Of a DNA stretch of 6,453 bases, positions 1 through 5,701 are shown in pieces (position 1 is the stretch's first letter; each line of letters starts with the position of its first letter). The position numbers were made by a program, and so were the translations under genes. The stretch spans positions 1-6,453 of the forward strand of contig JAGQRA010000700.1 in assembly GCA_020425885.1 (NCBI GenBank). Direction: 5' to 3'. The notes beneath the pieces were generated by a model that worked only from the letters and a program-made list of their open reading frames with translations, was not told where the DNA came from and ran no database searches. Source of the DNA: Planctomycetota bacterium. GTDB taxonomy: Bacteria > Planctomycetota > UBA1135 > UBA2386.

Positions 1-87
1 GACGTCGCGTCAGCCCTGGCGCGGATGGGCGAGGAGGCCCCGTTGATGCGGGTGATGCGATCGGACACCTCCGACCAGCGCATGTGA
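1..87 (+). CDS. 3' end of an unidentified upstream gene (partial)
   Basis: The first reading frame is open from the window edge to a TGA at 85-87 and encodes 28 residues ending in SDTSDQRM. Twenty-six of the 28 codons end in G or C, the same bias as the clear genes in this window, which argues for real coding. The other two plus-strand frames lack this bias. The fragment is too short to assign a family; it is mildly helical in composition, with repeated Met and Arg. It would be the C-terminus of a gene starting left of the window and reading toward the dioxygenase gene, 148 bases upstream of that gene's start. The evidence is codon bias only. Confidence 0.5.
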   Translation, partial: DVASALARMGEEAPLMRVMRSDTSDQRM

Positions 88-235
88 AAGCCTTCGGCCG
101 GTCATGGCGTAGCGAGCGGGAACCGACGTCTCGGAGTGCTGGCTGCGAAAGCACCATGCTGCCCCGGGCCGTGCTGTGGCGGGCCCGACTCCGAAACGCG
201 CTGCGGCACTGCGAGGGTGCCGCTACTCTGTCCGC
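88..235. other. Intergenic stretch upstream of the dioxygenase gene
   Basis: This stretch is 148 bases long and shows no frame with the strong third-position G/C bias of neighbouring genes. An ATG at 176 is in frame with the downstream gene, but the 20 residues it would add are Arg/Ala-rich and precede an already long Tat n-region, so I treat them as untranslated. The only notable signal is the -10-like hexamer near its right end, annotated separately. Confidence 0.45.
224..229 (+). promoter_or_regulatory. Possible -10 element (TACTCT) for a leaderless transcript
   Basis: TACTCT fits the TANNNT pattern of a bacterial -10 box and ends 6 bases before the ATG at 236. That spacing would put the transcription start at or next to the A of the ATG, giving a leaderless mRNA. 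This would explain why no Shine-Dalgarno site sits at a normal distance; a GAGGG at 213-217 is too far away at 18 bases. I see no convincing -35 box upstream. Short TANNNT matches arise by chance, so confidence is low. Confidence 0.3.
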
Positions 236-937
236 ATGGCCGACATGGAACATCCGGTGGATCGTGGTGATGCAGGAGAGAATCGCGAAGCGAACCGGTG
301 CGGACCGACGGGTCCGAACCGACGGCAGGTTCTCGCCGGAATTGCCGGTGTGACCCTGGGTGGCACCGGCGTGAGCGCCTCGTTCGGTACCGACGCGCAG
401 GGGCAGGACCCGCAGGCGCCGGCGAAGAAGCCGGCGGGCAAGAGCCCGTGGGGCGATGAGACCTACAAGGAACCGACCCCGGCGCCGGTCAGCGTGCGTC
501 CCGGCGAACAGGAGTTGCCGGCCTCGCCGCGCCGCTACACCGACATCAAGAGCTACCACGCGCACATCTACTTCGACGAGGACAGCCACGCCAAAGCCGC
601 GCTGCTGCGCCGGTGGGTCGCGGAGCGGTTCGAGGTCGAGCTGGGCAATTGGAATCGCGAGCCGCGTGGACCGCACGTGACGCCGTCCTTCTACTTCGGG
701 TTCACCAACGACCTGTTGCCGATCCTCGTGCCGTGGCTGCAGCTGAACAGCCTCGGCCTCACGATCCTGCTGCACCCGAACACCGAGGACCCGCGGGCCG
801 ACCACCTGTACTACGCGCTCTGGATCAACCGCACGCAGCCCGTGAACGCGTTCGGCATGAGGAAGCCGGCCGGCGGGCAACCTGCGGTCGAGCAGATCTA
901 CCCCAACACGAAGCCGTCGGTGCAGCTCGAGACCTGA
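236..937 (+). CDS. Tat-exported DOPA 4,5-dioxygenase-like protein
   Basis: The product is 233 residues. Residues 28-33 read NRRQVL, a twin-arginine motif, followed by a Gly/Ala-rich hydrophobic stretch (34-48) and likely cleavage near VSA-SF (48/49). This suggests folded export by the Tat pathway. A Pro/Lys-rich linker follows to about residue 100. Residues 103-197 match the DOPA 4,5-dioxygenase family (Pfam DOPA_dioxygen): SYHAHIYF (His108, His110), RGPH (His147), a VPWLQLN segment, LLHPNTEDPRADH (His180, His190) and YALWI. Members of this family are small vicinal-oxygen-chelate-like proteins; the characterised ones perform extradiol cleavage of DOPA using a metal held by His residues, all of which appear retained. 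Bacterial members are usually short cytosolic proteins, so the export signal and linker are unusual. The substrate is unknown and could be another catechol. I chose ATG 236 because the twin-Arg motif lies 28 codons in; 176, 245 or GTG 257 are alternatives. Family assignment is firm; function is inferred. Confidence 0.85.
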   Translation: MADMEHPVDRGDAGENREANRCGPTGPNRRQVLAGIAGVTLGGTGVSASFGTDAQGQDPQAPAKKPAGKSPWGDETYKEPTPAPVSVRPGEQELPASPRRYTDIKSYHAHIYFDEDSHAKAALLRRWVAERFEVELGNWNREPRGPHVTPSFYFGFTNDLLPILVPWLQLNSLGLTILLHPNTEDPRADHLYYALWINRTQPVNAFGMRKPAGGQPAVEQIYPNTKPSVQLET

Positions 938-1127
938 CCTGGCTCGGGCACGGCGCGGCAATCGGGCGGCCCGAGAAGAACAGCGGCGAGGCCATCCGAC
1001 ACCACATCGTCAGGTAGCCGTACTGCTCGTTGATCGCGCTCGTGCCGCGCGCGGCGGCTTGGAACAGCTGGCTGTCGCGCGTCGCCAAGCTGCTGCCGGA
1101 GACGAAGTGGTAGGGGCGGCGGGCGCT
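936..1127 (-). pseudogene. Gene remnant, possibly from a GH27-like alpha-galactosidase
   Basis: No intact gene fits here, yet one minus-strand frame has strong coding character. Of the 60 codons from 1112 down to 933, 57 end in G or C, while the first and second positions are mixed as in real genes. The bias falls to about half once the frame enters the antisense of the dioxygenase gene below 936. Upstream it is closed by TGA at 1130-1128, with no ATG start. The peptide includes AINEQYGYLTMWCRMASPL followed by FFSG. This resembles the conserved segment near the end of the GH27 (melibiase) catalytic barrel, typically N-E-Q-Y, then a Met-Trp-Cys pair, then A-(A/S)-P-L, and S-G-D. Here the Asp after SG is replaced by Arg and the following sequence does not continue the family. 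I infer a truncated leftover of a secreted glycosidase. Coding origin is fairly well supported; the family is a judgement from memory. Confidence 0.5.
943..975 (+). terminator. Hairpin just after the dioxygenase stop, possible terminator
   Basis: A perfect 7-bp inverted repeat (CTCGGGC at 943-949, GCCCGAG at 969-975) with a 19-base GC-rich loop begins 5 bases after the TGA. No T-run follows (the next bases are AAGAAC), so it is not a canonical intrinsic terminator. It may support termination or RNA stability. The same bases also form part of the minus-strand coding remnant, so the dyad may be fortuitous. Confidence 0.25.
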
Positions 1128-1142
1128 TCATGCCGCCCCTAC
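1110..1142. terminator. Strong hairpin between convergent genes, possible terminator
   Basis: A perfect 11-bp inverted repeat (GTAGGGGCGGC at 1110-1120 pairing with GCCGCCCCTAC at 1132-1142) has an 11-base loop. It starts 18 bases beyond the stop codon of the minus-strand gene at 1161, where that transcript should end, and it also lies downstream of the plus-strand dioxygenase gene. Neither side has a T-run, so any termination would depend on stem strength or Rho. It could also be one copy of a dispersed palindromic repeat; no second copy is visible here. Confidence 0.5.
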
Positions 1143-1160
1143 GGGTCCGGGGCGTGATCT

Positions 1161-2231
1161 CTACAGCTGGATGCTGACGGCCTGGGTCCAACGCCCGACG
1201 GATCCGGTCGTCGCTCCGCACAGGCCGTACTTGTCGAGGTCGCGGTAGATCATCTGGAAGTGCAGCGTCGCTCCCGGCGCGACGTTCAGGCCGAGCGCGG
1301 CGAGCGACGGCAGGTCGATCGGCAGGTCGTAGGTGCCGGCGCCCGTCGTGACGCCGACGCCACCCGTACCCGGCAGCGCGTTGGGGTCCCAGACCCGCGT
1401 TACGGGGTTGCCGATGCAGCGGACTCCGGCGTTGGGGCAGGTCTGCGGGAACAGCGTCCCGGCGTTGTTCGACGCGAAGCAGAGGATCGCGCCGATGCCG
1501 TCCGGCAGCTGGCCCGGACCCGGCAGCAGGCCGGCGTGCAGGACCAGGGTGTTGGCGGCGGGGTTGCCGGTGGCGATGATCGCGGGCACCGCGTCCTTGC
1601 TGTTCAACGGCTGGTTGGCGCAGCTCGGTGTGCCGATGTAGTGGGCGAGCTGCACGCCGTTGATCACGCCGCCTTCGCCGGCGATCGCCGTGAAGTCGAT
1701 CGTGATCGACGACTGCACCGCCAGCGAGAACTGGAACTGCCGCAGCGTCACGCCGACCTTGTGGCCCGGGAACGGCGGCTGGCACTGGACGACGTCGGTC
1801 TGCGGCGCGCCGCCGGCCGTGAGGGTGAACTGCGTCGTCGTGTTCGGGTACCACGAGTAGACCACGGCGACGTAGTTGCCCGCCGCGAGGTTGTCGATCG
1901 TGAGCTGGGCCGTGCTGTCGGTCGCGGCGAAGTCCTCGTAGAGCTCGGTGTGCGGGGCAGGGATGCCGGGCTGAACGGACGAACCCGCCGGCGACACGCT
2001 GAACCAGGCGCGGCTGCCGGTCGACACGCCCGCCGGATCGACGATCGGTACCGGAGCGGTCGCGAACGCGGGCAGGTTGTTCCACACGCCGGGCTGGCCG
2101 GCGAAGCCGGGGTAGCTCTGCGGCGGCGGCACGCTCGGGCTTTCGTGGATGTCGATGTTGTAGGACTGCGCCGCGGTGCCCGCGGCGAACAGGAACGGCG
2201 CGACCGCGCCGAGGAGGAGTTGCTTGATCAT
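1161..2231 (-). CDS. Secreted two-domain protein of planctomycete type, function unknown
   Basis: The product is 356 residues. Residues 1-22 form a signal peptide (MIKQ, then a Leu/Ala/Phe core, ending GTAAQ) with cleavage near residue 21 or 22. Residues about 24-200 are beta-rich, with Y-N-I-D-I-H near the start, a GQPGVWNN motif (45-52), and an alternating pattern ending in GGVINGVQLAHY, suggesting a jelly-roll or carbohydrate-binding-like fold. Residues about 204-356 match a C-terminal module I know from many secreted Planctomycetota proteins: S-C-near-start, ATGNPAANTLVL, RCIGNPVTRVW, and PGATLHFQMIYRD close to the end. Six Cys (150, 204, 251, 265, 272, 338) suit disulfides in an extracytoplasmic protein. 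No enzyme motif is visible. The frame stays open up to 2486, but that extension is Arg-rich and would bury the signal peptide, so ATG 2231 is chosen. There is no Shine-Dalgarno site. The gene is divergent from the beta-helix gene. Confidence 0.85.
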   Translation of the reverse strand: MIKQLLLGAVAPFLFAAGTAAQSYNIDIHESPSVPPPQSYPGFAGQPGVWNNLPAFATAPVPIVDPAGVSTGSRAWFSVSPAGSSVQPGIPAPHTELYEDFAATDSTAQLTIDNLAAGNYVAVVYSWYPNTTTQFTLTAGGAPQTDVVQCQPPFPGHKVGVTLRQFQFSLAVQSSITIDFTAIAGEGGVINGVQLAHYIGTPSCANQPLNSKDAVPAIIATGNPAANTLVLHAGLLPGPGQLPDGIGAILCFASNNAGTLFPQTCPNAGVRCIGNPVTRVWDPNALPGTGGVGVTTGAGTYDLPIDLPSLAALGLNVAPGATLHFQMIYRDLDKYGLCGATTGSVGRWTQAVSIQL

Positions 2232-2434
2232 CGTGAGTGTGAGTTGGGTGTGGGAGCGGGGAGGAACAGCGCGGCGCCGCGGTCGCCGCACCGGTATCCG
2301 TCCGCACGCGCGCCGGGAGTCGCGGTTTTCCTCCGGCCGCGCGACGCGAGTGGTTTGTGCGACCAATCGGCGTCGGCGCGACCTCTCGCGGCCGGTCGGA
2401 GTTCGACCGCACACCAGCACCAAAGGAAACCACG
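2232..2434. promoter_or_regulatory. Divergent intergenic control region with two dyads
   Basis: This 203-base region separates two divergently read secreted-protein genes and must hold both promoters unless one is transcribed from elsewhere. It contains a perfect 12-bp palindrome, CGCGGCGCCGCG at 2270-2281, 38 bases upstream of the minus-strand start. It also holds an inverted repeat, CGGTCG at 2393-2398 and CGACCG at 2404-2409 with a 5-base spacer, just before the ribosome binding site of the plus-strand gene. Either could be an operator or an RNA hairpin, but in such GC-rich DNA short dyads are expected. I cannot pick convincing -35/-10 boxes. Confidence 0.4.
2423..2427 (+). promoter_or_regulatory. 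Shine-Dalgarno site AAGGA for the beta-helix gene
   Basis: AAGGA ends 7 bases before ATG 2435, an ideal spacing. It selects 2435 over the upstream in-frame start at 2357, and it is the only clear ribosome binding site in the window. Confidence 0.7.
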
Positions 2435-3808
2435 ATGCAACGCAACCACCACCACACACGCGCATGCGCCGTCTGGCGCGCCGCACTCTCCTCGTTGATC
2501 GCGACGGCCATCCCGTGCGCCGAAGCCGACGCCCAGGCGGTCTGGTACGTCGACATGACAGCTGCCGCGAACGGCACGGGCACGAGCTGGGGCTCGGCGT
2601 TCGATACGCTGCAGCAAGCGATCGACGCGGCCCAGGCCGGCGACGAGATCTGGGTCGCCGCGGGCGTCTACTGTCCTGCCGTTCCGTCCGCTCCGGCCGA
2701 TCCTCGCTCGGCGTCGTTCGTGCTGCCGCACGATGTCGCGATCTACGGCGGCTTCGCCGGCCACGAGCAGTCGGTCGCGACCCGCGCCGGGCTGTTCGAC
2801 GTCACGATCCTGTGCGGCGACATCGGTGTCGCGGGTGATCGGACCGACAACTGCTATCACGTCGTGACCCTCAACGGCACGACCCAGTACGTCGCGGCGA
2901 CGCTCGACGGCTTCACCGTGCGCGACGGCTACGGCCTCGGTGGCGCGCTGAGCCCGAGCCGCGGCGCAGGCATCACCGTCCGCCTGGCCGGCGGCACGCA
3001 CACGCCGACGCTGTTCGTCCGCAACTGCACGATTCGCGACAACGTCGCCGACATCGGCGGCGGCATCGCGGTGACGAATCTCGGCGCGGTGCAGATCGCC
3101 GAATCGACCTTGACGCGCAACTCGGCGGTCGAGCGCGGCGGCGCGGTGTTCGTCCAGACCGCGTTCTTCCAATCCGTCAACACCAGCTGGTCGAACAACC
3201 ATGCCGGCAACCGCGGCGGGGGGCTCTACGTCAACTCGACGTCCAACGCCATGGTCCGCCTCGCCAACGACGTGCTGTGGGCCAACCAGGCCAACGAGGG
3301 TGGTGGCATCTACGTCGCCGGCGGCCAGTTCACCAACGGCACGGTCAGCGCCTACAACTGCACGTTCGGCTTCAACTCGGCCGGCTCGGGCGTCTCGATC
3401 TTCGCCGATACCGCCGCGGCGACGCAGGCGCGGCTCAACCTCCACAACTCGGTGCTGTGGCACGACCCGCAGTCCGGGCCGGCCACGTTGGTCGGCAGCG
3501 GCGCGACGATGAATGTGACCCACTCGTGCGTGCTCGGCGGCTTCGCCGGTCTCGGCAACATCGCCAGCGACCCGCTGTTCCTCGACGGCCCGGGCGGCAA
3601 TCTGCGGCTGCGGAGCTCGTCGCCCTGCAACGACTCGGGCGACAACGGCCGGCTGCCGCCCGACTACGGCGACGTCGACGGCGACGGTGACTTCGTCGAG
3701 ACGCTGCCGCTCGACAAGGACCGCGGGCGGCGCCTGACCGACGACCCGGTGGCCCCGAACACCGGCGTCGGCGTGCCGCCCGTCGACATGGGCGCCTACG
3801 AGTACTGA
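2435..3808 (+). CDS. Secreted right-handed beta-helix protein, choice-of-anchor Q type
   Basis: The product is 457 residues. The signal peptide covers about residues 1-33/35 (His/Arg-rich start, Ala/Leu core, ADAQA cleavage region). The mature start, VWYVD followed by NGTGTSWGSAFDTLQQAID and GDEIWVAAGVY, is the classic opening of planctomycete and Bacteroidota pectin-lyase-fold proteins. The body has repeated coils, each with an N-rich turn then a glycine triplet: GGG 208-210, GGA 235-237, GGG 261-263 and GGG 289-291, spaced 26-28 residues, like chlamydial Pmp-type repeats. A DVDGDGD calcium-loop-like motif lies at 413-419, and the protein ends PPVDMGAYEY, the hallmark end of the choice-of-anchor Q domain. 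No polysaccharide-lyase catalytic residues can be assigned, so an adhesin or surface structural role is as likely as an enzyme. Start 2435 is supported by AAGGA seven bases upstream and by the signal peptide. The protein appears full length. Confidence 0.88.
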   Translation: MQRNHHHTRACAVWRAALSSLIATAIPCAEADAQAVWYVDMTAAANGTGTSWGSAFDTLQQAIDAAQAGDEIWVAAGVYCPAVPSAPADPRSASFVLPHDVAIYGGFAGHEQSVATRAGLFDVTILCGDIGVAGDRTDNCYHVVTLNGTTQYVAATLDGFTVRDGYGLGGALSPSRGAGITVRLAGGTHTPTLFVRNCTIRDNVADIGGGIAVTNLGAVQIAESTLTRNSAVERGGAVFVQTAFFQSVNTSWSNNHAGNRGGGLYVNSTSNAMVRLANDVLWANQANEGGGIYVAGGQFTNGTVSAYNCTFGFNSAGSGVSIFADTAAATQARLNLHNSVLWHDPQSGPATLVGSGATMNVTHSCVLGGFAGLGNIASDPLFLDGPGGNLRLRSSSPCNDSGDNGRLPPDYGDVDGDGDFVETLPLDKDRGRRLTDDPVAPNTGVGVPPVDMGAYEY

Positions 3809-3949
3809 CTCCGACCGCCGCCAGCGCGGCCGGTCCGCCCGGGAGCCGCGGCGGCAGCGGGGTATTTCGGCGCAGCCCGGATTCCTGAAACTCGGACTCC
3901 CTCGCCAGACGTGGCTCGGCAGCTACCATCACCCCGCCCATCAGCTGCC
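3809..3949. other. Intergenic region with a GC-rich fold after the beta-helix gene
   Basis: There is no coding signal in these 141 bases. CCGCCGC at 3815-3821 can pair with GCGGCGG at 3848-3854, with room for further pairing inside, right after the stop at 3806-3808; no T-run follows, so it is at best a weak terminator. TACCAT at 3924-3929 fits TANNNT and could be the -10 box of the next gene, giving a leader of roughly a dozen bases. No -35 box or Shine-Dalgarno site is visible before ATG 3950. Confidence 0.35.
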
Positions 3950-5701
3950 ATGAAAGCCTGCCATCTCCATCTTCACCTGTTGCCGCTCGCCCTCTGCGGC
4001 GGCCTCGCCGCCCAGGGGACCGCCCCGACCCACAAGCCCTCGATCGTCGAGGTGCCGTACGGGATCGGATCCGGGAGCTTCCAACGTGTCGAGTTCCTGC
4101 TGCCGCCGTATTCCCCGAGTCATCAGCGCGACGCGATCGTGCTGCGCGGCGGTGTCCTCGGCCACGTCAGGGGCATCGGCGTGCACAACTACGTCGAGCC
4201 GTTCGGCTTTCCGGTTGCCGTGACCGACATGGCGCGCCTCCCCGGGGGACACCCGACCACTCCGGGCCACGATGCGTTGCTCGTCAGCCACGTCGGCAGT
4301 CACACGCTGGCGCGCGTCCACTGGCTCGACGCCGACAACCGGCAGATCATCATGTTCCCGATGTCCGGTTGGCAGGGCGCGAGCGCGCTGACCGTGGCGC
4401 CGACCGGTGCCGGATACGAGATCTCGGCGATGGCGCAGGACCGCCAGACGCTGCTGCGTGGGACGGGCGGACCTGCCGGCATCGCGACGGTGTCGGCCTA
4501 CTGGGTCGGGGTCACGATCCGCGCCACCGCGCTCGGCGACGTCGACGGTGACGGTCAGCTCGAGACGCTCGCCTTGACCGACGGCGGCGTGGTCATCGTC
4601 AACCGTGATGGCACGTTCCGCAGCAACCTCGCCTGGCCCCACGCCGGCGGCTCCCTGGCCCGCGCCGGCACGAAGGTCTACTGGTTGCGGCGCAACGCCG
4701 CGGACACGCGTTGGGAGCTCACGGTCGCCGCCGGCGCCGCCCCGATCACGGACCCGCCCGACATCACGCTGCCCAATGGCGATTTCACGTTGAGCAGCAT
4801 GGTCGCGAGCGACGTCGACCAGGACGCCGAGCCGGACCTCCTCGTCGGCCAGAGTTCGACGCTGCAGGCCATCCAGGTGCGGGTCACCGACGCCTCGCCC
4901 GGCGTGCTCGACGTCGAGCAGTACTACGTCGCGCTGGCGACGCAGTTGCCGGTGCAGGGCGGTTCCACCGGCCCGGTCGCGAGCGTCGACCTCGACGGCG
5001 ACGGCTATGACGACATCGTGATGGCGAGAGACAACGGCAGCATGCTCGCCATCGTCCGCGGCACCGCCCACGGTCGCGTCTACGCCGGGCCGGTCGAGGA
5101 TCTGCCGCCGCTGCTGCACGCGACGTCGGTGTTCGCCGGCCCGTCGCACCAGTATCCCGGGCTGCACCTGCACTTCGACGACAGCGGGCTGTTCCACGAC
5201 CCCGCCTACACGGACGTGCTGGTCAACGTCTGGGTCCAGTCGGACGCGACTACTCCGCCGGCCGGAGCGAGCCAGATCAACCGCGCCTACCAGATCGTGG
5301 CAGGGCCGCCCTCGACGATCGCGCACTCGATCTACATCCCGACCGGCACCGGCGGCGTGTCGCATACGCCCGCCGCGTTCTGGCACCTCGAGGTCGTGTT
5401 CGGGAACGGCGAGGCGACGCCGCCAGGAAAAGGCCTGATCTTCACGGTGGCCGGCTTCGCGCATCACGACCCGGCGGGCGCGACCGTGGCCTACCTCACC
5501 CCGGGTGATCCCCCCCTCGAATCGCTCAACCCCACGGGCGATCCGCCCTCCGAGGCGCGCCCGCCCAAGGGCCCGAACACGCCGCCACCGGCGGGTCGGG
5601 AGCGGACCGGCGGCTACCGGCCGATCGGCGGCATCATGCCGCCGATCACCAAGCCGACGCGCGCGGCCCCGAGCTCGGGTGTGACGCAGCCGGTGCAGTG
5701 A
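3950..5701 (+). CDS. Secreted FG-GAP/VCBS-repeat protein with proline-rich tail
   Basis: The product is 583 residues. The signal peptide is residues 1-22 (His/Leu-rich core, ending GGLAAQ). Three FG-GAP-like calcium loops are visible: DVDGDGQLE (197-205), DVDQDAEPD (288-296) and DLDGDGYDD (347-355). Each is followed by hydrophobic strands such as LALTDGG or IVMARDNGS, as in integrin-alpha or VCBS-type beta-propeller blades. The middle loop has lost its Gly residues. Residues about 394-507 form a second beta-rich module that I do not recognise, with a His-rich start (YPGLHLHFDD). Residues 518-583 are a low-complexity tail with 18 prolines in 66 residues, possibly a wall-spanning or flexible linker. 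No catalytic motif is seen; adhesion or ligand binding at the cell surface is inferred. ATG 3950 places the signal peptide at the N-terminus; GTG 3911 would prepend 13 residues. There is no Shine-Dalgarno site. The stop abuts that of the convergent CHAT gene. Confidence 0.83.
   Translation: MKACHLHLHLLPLALCGGLAAQGTAPTHKPSIVEVPYGIGSGSFQRVEFLLPPYSPSHQRDAIVLRGGVLGHVRGIGVHNYVEPFGFPVAVTDMARLPGGHPTTPGHDALLVSHVGSHTLARVHWLDADNRQIIMFPMSGWQGASALTVAPTGAGYEISAMAQDRQTLLRGTGGPAGIATVSAYWVGVTIRATALGDVDGDGQLETLALTDGGVVIVNRDGTFRSNLAWPHAGGSLARAGTKVYWLRRNAADTRWELTVAAGAAPITDPPDITLPNGDFTLSSMVASDVDQDAEPDLLVGQSSTLQAIQVRVTDASPGVLDVEQYYVALATQLPVQGGSTGPVASVDLDGDGYDDIVMARDNGSMLAIVRGTAHGRVYAGPVEDLPPLLHATSVFAGPSHQYPGLHLHFDDSGLFHDPAYTDVLVNVWVQSDATTPPAGASQINRAYQIVAGPPSTIAHSIYIPTGTGGVSHTPAAFWHLEVVFGNGEATPPGKGLIFTVAGFAHHDPAGATVAYLTPGDPPLESLNPTGDPPSEARPPKGPNTPPPAGRERTGGYRPIGGIMPPITKPTRAAPSSGVTQPVQ

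Noticed and set aside
176..235. Extra 20-residue N-terminus on the dioxygenase protein from ATG 176
   Set aside because: The added residues are Arg/Ala-rich and unlike a signal sequence. The -10-like box before 236 would lie inside the coding region.
1000..1136. Plus-strand open stretch reading VAVLLVDRARAARGG opposite the coding remnant
   Set aside because: Its third positions are mixed, while the opposite strand shows 95% G/C at third positions. The minus strand is therefore the coding one.
1260..2498. Plus-strand open frame of about 410 codons antisense to the secreted protein gene
   Set aside because: It is dominated by Arg, Val, Gly and Asp with no domain features. It is the typical antisense shadow in GC-rich DNA.
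898..2583. Long minus-strand open frame (about 560 codons) overlapping the secreted protein gene
   Set aside because: Its product is extremely Arg/Pro/Ala-rich and low in normal hydrophobic pattern, as expected for a shadow frame of a GC-rich gene. The frame starting at 2231 has a signal peptide and recognisable modules.
3950..4000. Possible lipobox (LALC at residues 13-16) in the FG-GAP protein
   Set aside because: A lipobox needs Gly, Ala or Ser just before the Cys, but here it is Leu. A normal signal peptidase site (LAAQ) follows at residues 19-22.
3941..5467. Minus-strand open frame of about 500 codons opposite the FG-GAP gene
   Set aside because: Arg/Asp/Val-rich composition without domains. 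The plus-strand frame has a signal peptide and three calcium loops.
5518..5701. Proline-rich tail of the FG-GAP gene as a frameshift product
   Set aside because: The tail reads with normal codon bias and ends at a stop abutting the next gene. Proline-rich C-termini are common in surface proteins.
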